From Streptomyces hoynatensis (GTDB lineage Bacteria; Actinomycetota; Actinomycetes; Streptomycetales; Streptomycetaceae), in the NCBI RefSeq assembly GCF_003626535.1, contig NZ_RBAL01000003.1, positions 434,001-498,000 on the forward strand: a stretch of 64,000 nucleotides of DNA. The letters are read 5' to 3'. Of the stretch, positions 25,051 to 33,522 are shown one piece after another. The translations under genes and the position numbers were made by a program. Position 1 is the first letter of the stretch. Every line of letters starts with the position of its first letter. Below the pieces are notes generated by a model. The model was not told the DNA's origin. It saw only the letters and a list, made by a program, of their open reading frames with translations, and did not search any database.

Positions 25051-25647
25051 TCAGGACCGCAGCGCCCGCGCGAGGTCGTCAGGACCCCGGAAGCGGAACG
25101 CCGTCCAGCCCAGGCGGCGGGCCGCGTCGACGTTGGCGGCGCTGTCGTCGAGGAACAGCACCTCGCCCGGCTCCGCCCCCAGCCGCCGCAGCGCCGCGCC
25201 GAAGGCCGCCGGGTCCGGCTTGCGCCGGCCGAGGCGGTGGCTGAACAGCAGCTGCCCGAAGCCCTCGAACGCGGCCGGGTACCGGCGCGGCAACGCCTCC
25301 TCCTCCAGCGGGCCGTTGTTGGTGAACAGCGCGAACGGCCGCGAGCCCCGGTGCGGTTGAAGGATCTCGTAGACCCGCGGGTCGGGGCGGAAGGCGCTGC
25401 ACCAGGCGGCGTCCAGGCGCTCGTCGCCGCCCGCGAAGCCGGTGAGTTCCCGGATGCGGGCACGCACCTGCGCCGCGTCCGCGTACCGGCCGGTGTCGCA
25501 GTCCGCGCTGAAGCCTGACTTCCACAGCAGCGCATCCACCCGCTCCCGGGGCAGCGCGAGTTCGGCGGCCAGCCGGTCCAGGCGCCGGGCGTGGTCGAAG
25601 CGGAACAGGACGCCGCCCAGGTCGAGGACGAGGTGGCGGGCGCTCAT
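25051..25647 (-). CDS. HAD-superfamily hydrolase
   Basis: 198 residues from ATG 25647. The ATG overlaps the stop of the upstream decarboxylase (ATGA), so it is coupled. HAD motif I is LVLDLGGVLF (the second acidic residue is replaced by G-G-V, as in HAD-like REG-2/epoxide-hydrolase N-domain and YihX types), motif II is LFTNNG, motif III includes RRKPDP and motif IV is LFLDDSAANVDAA. Likely a small-molecule phosphatase (alpha-D-glucose-1-phosphatase/YihX-like). Its place at the end of the HTH-cupin/decarboxylase operon suggests a related substrate, but none can be named. Confidence 0.9.
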   Translation of the reverse strand: MSARHLVLDLGGVLFRFDHARRLDRLAAELALPRERVDALLWKSGFSADCDTGRYADAAQVRARIRELTGFAGGDERLDAAWCSAFRPDPRVYEILQPHRGSRPFALFTNNGPLEEEALPRRYPAAFEGFGQLLFSHRLGRRKPDPAAFGAALRRLGAEPGEVLFLDDSAANVDAARRLGWTAFRFRGPDDLARALRS

Positions 25648-27062
25648 GCGCCGAACTCCCGTGCCGCGGCGCGGATCTCGTCCAGCAGGACGCCGAGGTC
25701 CGCCTCGGTGGTCTCCGGGTGGAGGACGCAGGCCCGCAGCGCCGCCGTGCCGGAGAGCCGGGTGCCGGTGAGGAACGCGCGCCCGCGGCGTTGCACGGCG
25801 GCGGGGATGGCCTCGTTGAGCGCGTCGGCGGCGCCGGGGGCGCGCCCGGCGGGCAGGTGGCGGAAGGCGACGACGGAGGTGACGGCCGGGGCGAGCAACT
25901 CGAAGTCGCCCGCGTCCTCGACCATTCCGGCCAGGGTGCGCGCCAGCCGTGAGGTGTGGCGCACGAGGCGGGTGACGCCCTCGCGCCCGAGGTGGGAGAG
26001 GGTGGCCCACACGCGCAGCGCGCGGAACGGGCGGGTCTGCTCCGGCCCGTACTCGGAGAACCAGCCCAGCGCGTCCGCCGCGTCGTCGCGCAGGTAGGGC
26101 GGCACCAGGCTGAACGCGTCGCGCGGCCCGGCCGGGTCACGGAAGAGGACGCAGCCGGCGTCGACCGGAACGCCCAGCCACTTGTGCGGGTCGAGGGCGA
26201 GGGAGTCGGCCCGCTCCAGCCCGGCATAGCGCGGCCCGGCGCCCTCGCCGAGCACGCCGAGGGCGCCGTAGGCCCCGTCGACGTGGAACCACAGGCCGTG
26301 TTCCGCGGCGATGCCGGCGATCTCCGCCAGGGGGTCGACGGCCCCGGTGTTCACCGTTCCCGCGCTCGCGGCGACGAGGAAGGGCCGCACCCCGGCCGCC
26401 AGGTCCGCCGCGATCAGGCGGCGCAGGGCGCCGGTGTCCATGCGGAAGGCGGCGTCCACCGGGACGGTGCGCAGGTGCCGGGTGCCCAGGCCCAGCAGCT
26501 CGGCGGCCTTGCGCAGGCAGCTGTGGCCCTCGGCGGAGAGGTAGAGCGCCAGCGGGCCGTGCCCGTACAGGCCGGTCTCGCGCACGTCGTGGCCCTGGGC
26601 GCGCAGGGCCCGCTGCCTGGCCGTGGCCAGGGCGATGACGGTGGCCATGGAGGCGCCGCTGGTCAGCAGTCCCGCGCCGGGCCGGTGCGGGAAGCCGACC
26701 AGTTCCGCCAGCCACCGCACCGCGGTGCGCTCCAGCAGGACCCCGGCGTGCTCCCCGCCGGCGCAGCTGGGATTCAGCGCCGCGGCCAGCGGGGCGACCA
26801 GCACCCCGGCGGGCGAGGGCGGGGAGTTGACCCAGCCGAAGAACCGGGGGTGCCCGTTGCCCATGGGATACGGCAGGACCCGCTCCCGCACGTCCTCCAG
26901 CAGCTCCGCCAGGGGGCGCCCCGCCGCGGGCAGCGGCTGGCCGGTGAGCCAGGAGCGGTCCGCGTCGGCCACCGGCCGCCACACCGGCCCCGCGGCCACG
27001 GAGGACAGGTGCCCCGCGGCCAGGTCCGCGGCGGCCGGGCCCGCCTCCCGCAGCTCACTCAC
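25644..27062 (-). CDS. PLP-dependent aromatic-L-amino-acid/group II decarboxylase
   Basis: 472 residues from GTG 27062, preceded by GGAGG; the start overlaps the upstream stop by 8 bp. The PLP motif is LALDPHKWLGVPVDAGCVLF (Lys of PHKW binds PLP). GNGHPRFFGWVNSPPSPAGVLVAPLAAALN is the substrate-side signature of pyridoxal-dependent decarboxylases, and WFHVDGAYGAL holds the PLP-contacting Asp. Group II enzymes decarboxylate Phe/Tyr/Trp/His/DOPA or Glu-type amino acids. The N-terminal glycine-rich proline-poor form matches 'aspartate aminotransferase family, pyridoxal-dependent decarboxylase'. Substrate is uncertain. Confidence 0.92.
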   Translation of the reverse strand: MSELREAGPAAADLAAGHLSSVAAGPVWRPVADADRSWLTGQPLPAAGRPLAELLEDVRERVLPYPMGNGHPRFFGWVNSPPSPAGVLVAPLAAALNPSCAGGEHAGVLLERTAVRWLAELVGFPHRPGAGLLTSGASMATVIALATARQRALRAQGHDVRETGLYGHGPLALYLSAEGHSCLRKAAELLGLGTRHLRTVPVDAAFRMDTGALRRLIAADLAAGVRPFLVAASAGTVNTGAVDPLAEIAGIAAEHGLWFHVDGAYGALGVLGEGAGPRYAGLERADSLALDPHKWLGVPVDAGCVLFRDPAGPRDAFSLVPPYLRDDAADALGWFSEYGPEQTRPFRALRVWATLSHLGREGVTRLVRHTSRLARTLAGMVEDAGDFELLAPAVTSVVAFRHLPAGRAPGAADALNEAIPAAVQRRGRAFLTGTRLSGTAALRACVLHPETTEADLGVLLDEIRAAAREFGA

Positions 27063-27702
27063 CGTGTCCTCCGGCGTGCGGCGGACGCCCGTGCGCCCCG
27101 GCGGCCCGGCCCAGCGCCATCGCCAGGTAGTACACGCAGGCGCCCGCTGAGTCGTTGGCGAAGGCGTGCCGGCGGTTGCCGGGGAAATAGGCGGCGTCAC
27201 CGGCGGCCAGGCGGTGGGGCACCCCGTCGACCGTCAGCCGCAGACTCCCCTGCTCCACCGCCACGTACTCGTGGGAGCCCGGGGCGTGCGGCGCGAACTC
27301 GCCCGCGTCGACGCCGGGGCCGAGGGTCGTGCGCATGAACTCGAACTCCACGTCCGGCAGGGCGGGGGAGAGGATGCGCCGCTCCCACCCGGCGGGGTCG
27401 CGCACCACGCGCTGCCTGTCGCCGGGCAGGACGACGACCTCCGGGCGCACCGGATCGTCCAGGAGCCTGGCGATGGAGGTGCCCAGGGCGGTCGCCAGCC
27501 CGTCCAGGACCAGCACGCTCGGCGTCTTGGTGCCGCGTTCCACCTCGGAGACCATGCTCCTGCTGACCCCGCTCGCCTCGGCCAGCCGCTCCAGGGCCCA
27601 GCCGCGGGCCTGCCGCTCGGCGCGAATCCTCGCCCCCAGCTCGGCCATGGACAGCCCGCTGGACAGGGCGTTGCCGTCGCTGCCGCCAATGTCGTCGCTC
27701 AT
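27055..27702 (-). CDS. XRE-family regulator with C-terminal cupin domain
   Basis: 215 residues from ATG 27702; a -10 element TATAGT ends 7 nt before it, so the mRNA is probably leaderless. HTH: ELGARIRAERQARGWALERLAEASGVSRSMVSEVERGTKTPSVLVLDGLATALGTSIARLLD. The cupin sensor follows, PHAPGSHEYVAVEQGSLRLTVDGVPHRLAAGDAAYFPGNRRHAFAN, with metal-binding His/Glu spacing (H-E..H). It is the first gene of a coupled HTH-cupin/decarboxylase/HAD operon and probably represses it. The ligand is likely related to the decarboxylase substrate or product. Confidence 0.92.
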   Translation of the reverse strand: MSDDIGGSDGNALSSGLSMAELGARIRAERQARGWALERLAEASGVSRSMVSEVERGTKTPSVLVLDGLATALGTSIARLLDDPVRPEVVVLPGDRQRVVRDPAGWERRILSPALPDVEFEFMRTTLGPGVDAGEFAPHAPGSHEYVAVEQGSLRLTVDGVPHRLAAGDAAYFPGNRRHAFANDSAGACVYYLAMALGRAAGAHGRPPHAGGHGE

Positions 27703-27723
27703 GCCGTCCACTATAGCGACGGC
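27703..27723 (-). promoter_or_regulatory. Promoter and operator of the HTH-cupin operon
   Basis: GCCGTC (27703-27708) and GACGGC (27718-27723) are inverted arms around a CTATAG core; on the minus strand TATAGT (27715-27710) serves as -10. A repressor here would cover the -10 and transcript start. Confidence 0.65.
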
Positions 27724-27874
27724 CATCCGCTTTAGGGGAACTGCCCCGGGGCGGCCCCGGACAGCCCGTCCGGCCCCGGGCCGCGGCCCGGACCGGGGGC
27801 CCGTGGCCCGGCCCCGGGCCGGGGTGGCGCCGGGGCCGGGCCCGGCAGCACTCCGGCCGGGAGCCGCCGCGGGC

Positions 27875-28889
27875 TCAGCCCGCGTGGATCGGGGTCTGCA
27901 CGGCCCTGGCCCCGCGGTCGCCGCCCGCCGGGCCGGCCGCCGCCGCGCCGGCCTGCCGGCCCGGCGCCTTGGCGTTGACGAGGATTCCGGCGGCCACCGC
28001 GGCCAGCAGCATGATGCCCGCGGAGACCCAGGTGGCCACGGAGTAGCCGTGCACCGTCGCCTGCGCCAGCGCCGCCATCGCCTGCGGCGTGTGCTCGGCC
28101 GGGTTGACCCGGTGCTCCGTCAGCCAGTCCGTGGTCGCCCCGGACGCGCAGCGCGGTGCCGACCGAACCTCCCACCTGCTGCATGGTGTTGAGGGTCGCC
28201 GAGGCCGCCCCCTGCTCGTGCGGGGCGACGCGCCCCGTGCCGGTGGAGATGGCGGCCATGAAGGTGGTGCCCAGGCCCAGGCCCATCAGGCAGATGCCGG
28301 GCAGGACGCGGCCCGCGTAGGTGGAGTCCACGTCGATGGAGGCCAGGAAGGCCAGGCCGCCGGTGGCCAGCGTCAGACCCGGCACGATCAGCGCCCGGGC
28401 CGGCACCCTGTGCAGCAGCCGCGCCGAGATCTGCGTGGAGCCGATGATCATGCAGGCGGTCAGCGGCAGGTAGGCCACCCCCGTCTTCAGCGGCGACCAG
28501 CCCCTGATGCCCTGGAGGTAGTAGGTCAGGAACAGGAAGACGCCGAACATGGCGATGGTCACCAGGCCCATCGTCAGGTAGGCGCCGGCCCGCTGCCGGT
28601 CCCGCACGATCCGCAGCGGCAGCAGCGGCGTCCTGGCGCGGGCCTGCCACAGGCCGAAGATCCCGAGGATCAGCACGCCGCCGATCAGCAGGGCCAGCAC
28701 CCGGGCGTCGCCCCAGTCGCGCTCGTCGAGCACCACGATCAGCTGGGCGAGGGCGATGACCACCAGCCCCCACCAGCGGCGCGGGTTCGGCGGCGGGGCC
28801 CCTTCCGGCGCATCCGTGGGCGCGCCGGGGCCGGTGCGGCCTCCCGGCCCGCCCGTTGCCCCCGCTCCGGCGAACGCTTCTCTGCTCAT
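27875..28889 (-). pseudogene. DHA2-type MFS pump with N-terminal deletion and a C-terminal frameshift, ECF41-linked
   Basis: ATG 28889, behind AGGAAGGG. The reading starts normally (RRWWGLVVIALAQLIVVLD, where DATIVNIALP is expected) but jumps to ERDWGDARVLALLIGGVLILGIFGLW of a later span, so about 200 residues (spans 2-6) are missing in frame. The middle is normal (YYLQGIRGWSPLKTGVAYLPL, ATLNTMQQVGGSVGTAL). Near 28135-28155 one base is out of step: the ending (TDWLTEHRVNPAEHTPQAMAALAQATVHGYSVATWVSAG) continues in another frame to a stop at 27875. In the original frame translation runs into nonsense. It cannot make an intact pump, yet sits behind an exact-spacing ECF41-type promoter. Confidence 0.8.
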
Positions 28890-29023
28890 CTTCCGTGCCC
28901 TTCCTGAAGGTGTTCCATGGGCGGGCGAGGCCCCTTGACCGGTACGGCGGGACGGCCGCCCGACATGCGACGGAACCGGCCGGCCCGCGGCGCCGCGTCC
29001 TCGCGGCGTCCCGACGCACACCA

Positions 29024-29050
29024 GACGCCGGCGCGGCGGCCCGCGTGACA
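29024..29050 (-). promoter_or_regulatory. ECF41-type promoter for the DHA2 gene (module 2)
   Basis: Minus strand: TGTCACG (29050-29044), 16 nt, CGTC (29027-29024). This matches the recalled ECF41 pattern TGTCACA-N16-CGTC at 10 of 11 positions with exact spacing. The start codon lies about 135 nt downstream. Confidence 0.8.
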
Positions 29051-29084
29051 GCGCGGCCGTGTGACGAGGGCCACCGCGGGCGCC

Positions 29085-29111
29085 TGTCACACGGCGGCGG
29101 GGACCGGCGTC
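29085..29111 (+). promoter_or_regulatory. ECF41-type promoter for the second sigma gene (autoregulation)
   Basis: Plus strand: TGTCACA (29085-29091), 16 nt, CGTC (29108-29111), an exact match to the recalled ECF41 consensus. It lies 44 nt before ATG 29156 and implies that the sigma factor activates its own gene. Confidence 0.82.
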
Positions 29112-29155
29112 TTGTGCCCGTGGCGGAACCGAGAGCGAACGGGCGGGAGCCGGGC

Positions 29156-30121
29156 ATGAGCGAGCGCGACGAGGAAGCCGGGACCACCGGGGGAACGCGG
29201 AGAGCGGAGCAGCGGCAGGGGCCGCCCGCGGGCACGGGCCGCGCGGACCCGGCCACCGAGGCGTTCCTCGCCCACCGCAACCTGCTGTTCACCGTCGCCT
29301 ACGAGATGCTCGGCTCGGCCACCGACGCCGAGGACGTCCTGCAGGAGAGCTGGCTGCGCTGGGCGAACGTCGACCGCGCCGCCGTGCGGGACGAACGCGC
29401 CTACCTGGTGCGGATCGTCACCCGCCAGGCGCTGGACCGGCTGCGCGCGCTCGGCCGGCGCCGGGAGTCCTACGTCGGCCCCTGGCTGCCGGAGCCGCTG
29501 CTGACCGCGCCGGACGTGGCGGAGGACGTCGAGCTGGCCGAGAGCGTGTCGATGGCGATGCTGCTGGTGCTGGAGACCCTGGGACCGACCGAACGGGCGG
29601 TGTTCGTGCTGCGCGAGGTCTTCGACCTGGACTACGAGGAGATCGCCGGGGCCGTCGGCAGGACGCCCGCCACGGTGCGGCAGATCGCCCACCGGGCCCG
29701 GGCCCACGTGGCGGCCCGCCGGCCGCGCGGCCTCGTCTCCCCGGCCGAGACCAGGGCCGTACTGCGGGCCTTCCAGCGGGCGGTCGAGACCGGCGACCTG
29801 CAGACCCTGCTCGACCTCCTCGCGCCCGACGTCGTCGCCCTGAGCGACGGCGGCGGGGTCAGGCGCACCATTCCGCGCCCCATCCTCGGCGCCGACAAGG
29901 TGGCCCGCCTGCTCGCCTCCGGCTGGTACCGGCGCGCGGCCGCGAGGACGGTCGAGCCGGTCGAGGTCAACGGCGGCCCCGGGCTGCTGGTCCGGCTCGA
30001 CGGGGAGATCGACGGCGTCCTCGCGGTGCGGGTCGCCAACGGCCGCGTCGCCGGCCTCTACCACGTGCGCAATCCGCAGAAGCTCTCCCGCGTGGCGCGG
30101 GAGACCGCCGTGAGCCGCTGA
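29156..30121 (+). CDS. ECF41 (SigJ-type) RNA polymerase sigma factor with SnoaL-like domain, copy 2
   Basis: 321 residues from ATG 29156, GGGAG upstream. Region 2: EAFLAHRNLLFTVAYEMLGSATDAEDVLQESWLRW. Region 4: LGPTERAVFVLREVFDLDYEEIAGAVGRTPATVRQIAHRAR. ECF41 marks: WLPEP in the linker, DGGG and NPQKL in the fused C-terminal domain. It is about 80% identical by eye to copy 1 over the sigma regions, including the whole linker (ESYVGPWLPEPLLTAPD), but lacks the His/Asp-rich N-terminal insert and uses normal C/G-ending codons. It is divergent from the broken DHA2 pump, which replaces the usual COE target. Confidence 0.94.
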   Translation: MSERDEEAGTTGGTRRAEQRQGPPAGTGRADPATEAFLAHRNLLFTVAYEMLGSATDAEDVLQESWLRWANVDRAAVRDERAYLVRIVTRQALDRLRALGRRRESYVGPWLPEPLLTAPDVAEDVELAESVSMAMLLVLETLGPTERAVFVLREVFDLDYEEIAGAVGRTPATVRQIAHRARAHVAARRPRGLVSPAETRAVLRAFQRAVETGDLQTLLDLLAPDVVALSDGGGVRRTIPRPILGADKVARLLASGWYRRAAARTVEPVEVNGGPGLLVRLDGEIDGVLAVRVANGRVAGLYHVRNPQKLSRVARETAVSR

Positions 30122-30194
30122 ACCTGCGCCTCGCCCCCGCCCCGCGGCAGCGCGGCGTGCCGGCGCGGAACCGCCGCGCGCCGCAGGGCGGTTC

Positions 30195-30239
30195 GGCCGC
30201 CGGCCCGCGCCCGGGAGAGGGGGAACGGGGCCGGCGGCC
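30195..30239. terminator. Hairpin terminator between convergent sigma and glycosidase genes
   Basis: GGCCGCCGGCCC (30195-30206) pairs with GGGCCGGCGGCC (30228-30239): perfect 12-bp stem with a 21-nt loop. Confidence 0.65.
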
Positions 30240-30255
30240 TGGCGGGTCCCGCGGA

Positions 30256-31959
30256 TCAGCCCGCGGTCAGGGTGAGGTGGTAGGCCCCGAGCGGGTCCTG
30301 GCCGGGAATGGGCACGGAGACGCTGCCGCCGTCGACCGGGTGGGTGGCCGAGGACAGGACCGTGGGCCCGGAGACCTCGGTGTTGCGCCCGCTGCCGGGG
30401 ACGTACTCCAGGGTGGCCCGCACCGAGGAGCCCAGGGCGCCGATGCCGTCCACGCGCACGGTGCCGTCGCCCTGCTGCCCGGCGAAGACCAGGTCGAGCT
30501 CGCGCCGCGACGAGTCCCAGGCGGCCACGCCGTCGTTGGAGGCGGTCGGGGTGACCCTGACGATGTCTCCCGTCTGCCCGGCGTACCACGCGTACATCCA
30601 GTACGAGGCGGTCGGCCGGCCGTTGTGCAGCAGGCCGTTCAGCGTCCCGGCCTCGTACCAGAAGGCGCGTTCCGCATCGCGCACGCCCTCCCGCTCGAAC
30701 TGGGCGATGTAGTGGTTCACGCTGCTGGGCACGTCGATCTCGCTCGTCATGGCGTACTCGTTGATGGAGATCGGCAGCGGCCCGATGCCGAGTTCGCGCT
30801 CCAGCTGCCGGTAGGCGCGGACGTCGCCGCCGACGCGCTGCCAGCCCGACAGCTCGTGCCACGAGATCACGTCGGGCACGGTGCCCGACGCCTTGGCCGC
30901 GGTGAGGAAGTCGCGCATCCGGTTGACGTCGAAGAAGGAGTAGCTCGGGCCCATGATGTCCGTGACCGGGTCGCTCTGCCGGATGCGCTGATGGGTCCTG
31001 GCCCAGCCGTCGAAGAACCCGCCCGCCGAGCTCGGCCACGTCCAGTCCGGCTCGTTCCAGATCTCCCAGGCGGTGATGTCGGTGATGTCGGGCCTGGCCC
31101 GGACGTCGGCGATCATCCGGTCGACGCGCGAGAGCCAGTCGTCCCAGCCCTCCCACCAGTAGGGGAAGCCGTCGAAGGTGTCGGCCATGTCGACCGTGAT
31201 GTCCGCGCCGATCGCCATGGCGTTCGGGGCGATCACCAGGGTGTCCCCGATGGGCACGGGGGAGCCGTTGGGGCGGTGCTCGTGGCCGGGCGGAGGCTGC
31301 CGGAGGGTGTTCAGGCCCAGCGGCCGCATCACCGACACCGGCGGGGTGTCCGCGTCGGCCAGCCCGTAGAGCGTGCCGTTGCCCACCCGGGACACCGGCC
31401 GGATCGCGGAGCCCGCGTCGACGACCAGGGTGCCGGAGCCCGCGGTGGGCGCCGTCCAGCGCTGGTTCGCCTGCCCGTTGCAGGTCCACAGGATGACCGG
31501 GGTGCCGTTGGCCGTGCCGGCGTGGTCCACGTCCAGGCACAGGCCGGACTGGGTGCCCGTGACGGAGCCGTCGGCGTTCTGCCGCCACTGCTGGTTGGCG
31601 CCGCCGTTGCAGGTCCAGATCAGGACCTTGGTGCCGGGCGCGGTCTGGTTGTCGTCCGCGTCGACGCAGCGGGTTCCGTTCATCGTCCTCAGCTCGCCCG
31701 AGGCGGTGAACTCGAACTGCTGGTTGGCCTGCCCGTTGCAGTCCCAGATCGCCAACGCCGTGCCCAGGGCGTCCGTGTTGCCCGAGACGTCGAGACAGCG
31801 GCCGGAGTTGGCGTCCACCAGCCGCATCGCCGCCGCGGCGGCCGGCGGCGGGCCGGGGACGAGGGCGAACATGGCGAAGAGGGCGAGCGCGGCGGTGAGG
31901 AGCCGGCCGGCCGCCGGGCGCCGGAGCCGCGGAGCGAGCGGGGGGAGGGGTGGGCTCAT
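30256..31959 (-). CDS. Secreted glycoside hydrolase (GH39-like, clan GH-A) with N-terminal ricin-type lectin domain
   Basis: 567 residues from ATG 31959. A signal peptide spans about 1-44 (RRPAAGRLLTAALALFAMFALVPG..AAAA). Residues 45-170 form a ricin B-type (CBM13) domain with three QxW-type repeats (QQFEF, QQWRQ, QRWTA). The catalytic barrel follows: E303 in EIWNEPDW is the expected acid/base, and E401 in ISINEY the expected nucleophile. A beta-sandwich C-terminus ends at 567. This fits GH39-type xylosidase or related enzymes. Two LacI-type operators precede it and a LacI gene is divergent, so it is probably induced by a plant-sugar oligomer. Confidence 0.85.
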   Translation of the reverse strand: MSPPLPPLAPRLRRPAAGRLLTAALALFAMFALVPGPPPAAAAAMRLVDANSGRCLDVSGNTDALGTALAIWDCNGQANQQFEFTASGELRTMNGTRCVDADDNQTAPGTKVLIWTCNGGANQQWRQNADGSVTGTQSGLCLDVDHAGTANGTPVILWTCNGQANQRWTAPTAGSGTLVVDAGSAIRPVSRVGNGTLYGLADADTPPVSVMRPLGLNTLRQPPPGHEHRPNGSPVPIGDTLVIAPNAMAIGADITVDMADTFDGFPYWWEGWDDWLSRVDRMIADVRARPDITDITAWEIWNEPDWTWPSSAGGFFDGWARTHQRIRQSDPVTDIMGPSYSFFDVNRMRDFLTAAKASGTVPDVISWHELSGWQRVGGDVRAYRQLERELGIGPLPISINEYAMTSEIDVPSSVNHYIAQFEREGVRDAERAFWYEAGTLNGLLHNGRPTASYWMYAWYAGQTGDIVRVTPTASNDGVAAWDSSRRELDLVFAGQQGDGTVRVDGIGALGSSVRATLEYVPGSGRNTEVSGPTVLSSATHPVDGGSVSVPIPGQDPLGAYHLTLTAG

Positions 31960-31999
31960 GCGTGCCTCCGATCATGAACCTGACATTTTCCGGGCGCCG

Positions 32000-32045
32000 T
32001 GTGACCGGTCACACCGCTGCCGGTGGGGAATTGTGACCGGTCACG
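32000..32045. promoter_or_regulatory. Two LacI-type operators upstream of the glycosidase
   Basis: TGTGACCGGTCACA (32000-32013) is a perfect palindrome. TGTGACCGGTCACG (32032-32045) differs by one base. Centres are 32 bp apart, about three helical turns, favouring cooperative or same-face binding. Confidence 0.85.
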
Positions 32046-32354
32046 CAGGGGCCGTCAAGCACTCCCGCACGCCGCGAAGGGGAACGTTCCCGGCCGTTGT
32101 GGCGGCGTCCCGCGGCCCGGCGGAACGCCCAACGGGCAAGGCGCCGCGCGGCGTTGACGGCCCTCCGGGGCGGCCGAGCGGCGCGGGCGCACCCCAAGTG
32201 CCCGGCCGCCCGGCCGAGTCGGGGCACGCCGCTCCCTGGCACGAGGGCGCGGGGCAACCCCGGCGCCCCGGTGCGGGCGGCCTGGGGCATCCGCGCCCGT
32301 AACCGCGGAAATCCGCCCTCCCGGCCGCGCCTGCCGCCCGCTTGACGGCCCGCA

Positions 32355-32368
32355 TGTGACCGGTCACC
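32355..32368. promoter_or_regulatory. Third operator copy, upstream of the LacI gene
   Basis: TGTGACCGGTCACC, one mismatch from the palindrome TGTGACCGGTCACA, ends 9 nt before ATG 32378. This suggests autoregulation by the encoded LacI protein. Confidence 0.78.
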
Positions 32369-32377
32369 ATCCTGGGC

Positions 32378-33436
32378 ATGCCTGTGGCAGGTCACCCAAG
32401 GGGGCCGGGTGCCCCGCGGTCGGTGAGCATCCGGGACGTCGCGAACGCGGCCGGGGTGTCCCACCAGACCGTCTCGCGCGTCATCAACGGCCATCCCCGC
32501 GTGCGGCCCGCCACCCGGGCCCGGGTGGAGGCCGTCATCGCGGAACTCGGCTTCCGGCGCAGCGTCGCCGCACACGCCCTGGCCAGCGGCCGGACCAGGT
32601 CGGTCACCGTGCTGACCGCGAACACCACGCACTACGGCCGCGCCGCCCTCCTGCGCGGCGTCGAGGAGGCCGCGCGGGCGGCGTCCTACGCGGTCGGCAT
32701 CTGCGTGGTGGAGTCGGAGGAGCCCCGCGCCGTGCGCGACGCACTGGACCGCGCGACGGACGCCGGCGGCGGGCTGATCGTCATCGCCTACGACGAGCCG
32801 GGCCTGCGCGCGCTGGAACAGGCCCCCGCCGGGCTGCCGCTCGTCGCCGCGGTGGAGACCCCCGCCGCGGCGCCCCCCGCCGCCAGCCCCTGGGTGTGGA
32901 CCGACGACCGGAGGGCCGCCCGGGAGGCCACGGAACACCTCCTGGGCCTGGGCCACCGCACCGTGCACTACCTGGCGATCCCCTCCACCACCCGCAGCCG
33001 GGGCGGATCCCAGCGCGCGGCCGGATGGCGGGAGGCGCTCACCCGCGCCTCGGCCGCCGTCCCCGAGCCCGTGGCGGCGGGCTGGACCCCCGCCGAGGGC
33101 TACGCGGCGGGCCGCCGCCTGGCCGCGGACCCCGGCGTGACGGCCGTGCTGTGCGGGAACGACGACCTGGCGCTCGGCCTGCTCCGCGCCCTGCACGAGG
33201 CGGGCCGCCGCGTCCCGGAGGACGTGAGCGTCGTCGGCTTCGACGACGCCCCGCACGCCGCCTACCTCGCCCCCGCCCTGACCACCGTCAGGCAGGACTT
33301 CCACGAGGTGGGCCGCGTCTGCTTCGGCCGCCTGCACGGCCTCATCGAAGGGGGCGCCCCCGTCGGCCCGCACGCCCTGGCCACCCCCCGGCTGACCGTC
33401 CGGGAGAGCACAGGACCGGCCGCCCCGCCGGCCTGA
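32378..33436 (+). CDS. LacI-family transcriptional regulator
   Basis: 352 residues from ATG 32378; GTG 32423 (VSIRDVANAAG) is possible. HTH and hinge: VSIRDVANAAGVSHQTVSRVINGHPRVRPATRARVEAVIAELGFRRSVAAHALASGRTRSV. The sugar-binding periplasmic-fold domain ends with the usual VPEDVSVVGFDDAPHAAYLAPALTTVRQDFHEVGR. Divergent from the lectin-glycosidase gene with shared operators, so this is its likely sugar-responsive repressor. The two copies of QTVSRV/RV hinge residues are typical for binding a CG-centred palindrome, consistent with the CCGG core of the sites. Confidence 0.94.
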   Translation: MPVAGHPRGPGAPRSVSIRDVANAAGVSHQTVSRVINGHPRVRPATRARVEAVIAELGFRRSVAAHALASGRTRSVTVLTANTTHYGRAALLRGVEEAARAASYAVGICVVESEEPRAVRDALDRATDAGGGLIVIAYDEPGLRALEQAPAGLPLVAAVETPAAAPPAASPWVWTDDRRAAREATEHLLGLGHRTVHYLAIPSTTRSRGGSQRAAGWREALTRASAAVPEPVAAGWTPAEGYAAGRRLAADPGVTAVLCGNDDLALGLLRALHEAGRRVPEDVSVVGFDDAPHAAYLAPALTTVRQDFHEVGRVCFGRLHGLIEGGAPVGPHALATPRLTVRESTGPAAPPA

Positions 33437-33522
33437 GCCGCCCGCCGCAGCGGCGCGGCGGCGGCGCCGGCCGGGCGCCCGCCCCCGCGCCCGGGCACCC
33501 CCCTCGCCGGCGGCCGGGCGGG

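Larger units (their letters stand above)
31960..32377. other. Divergent regulatory region between glycosidase and LacI regulator
   Basis: 418 bases without a gene. It carries operator copies at both ends (listed separately). The middle is GC-rich and featureless. Confidence 0.6.
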
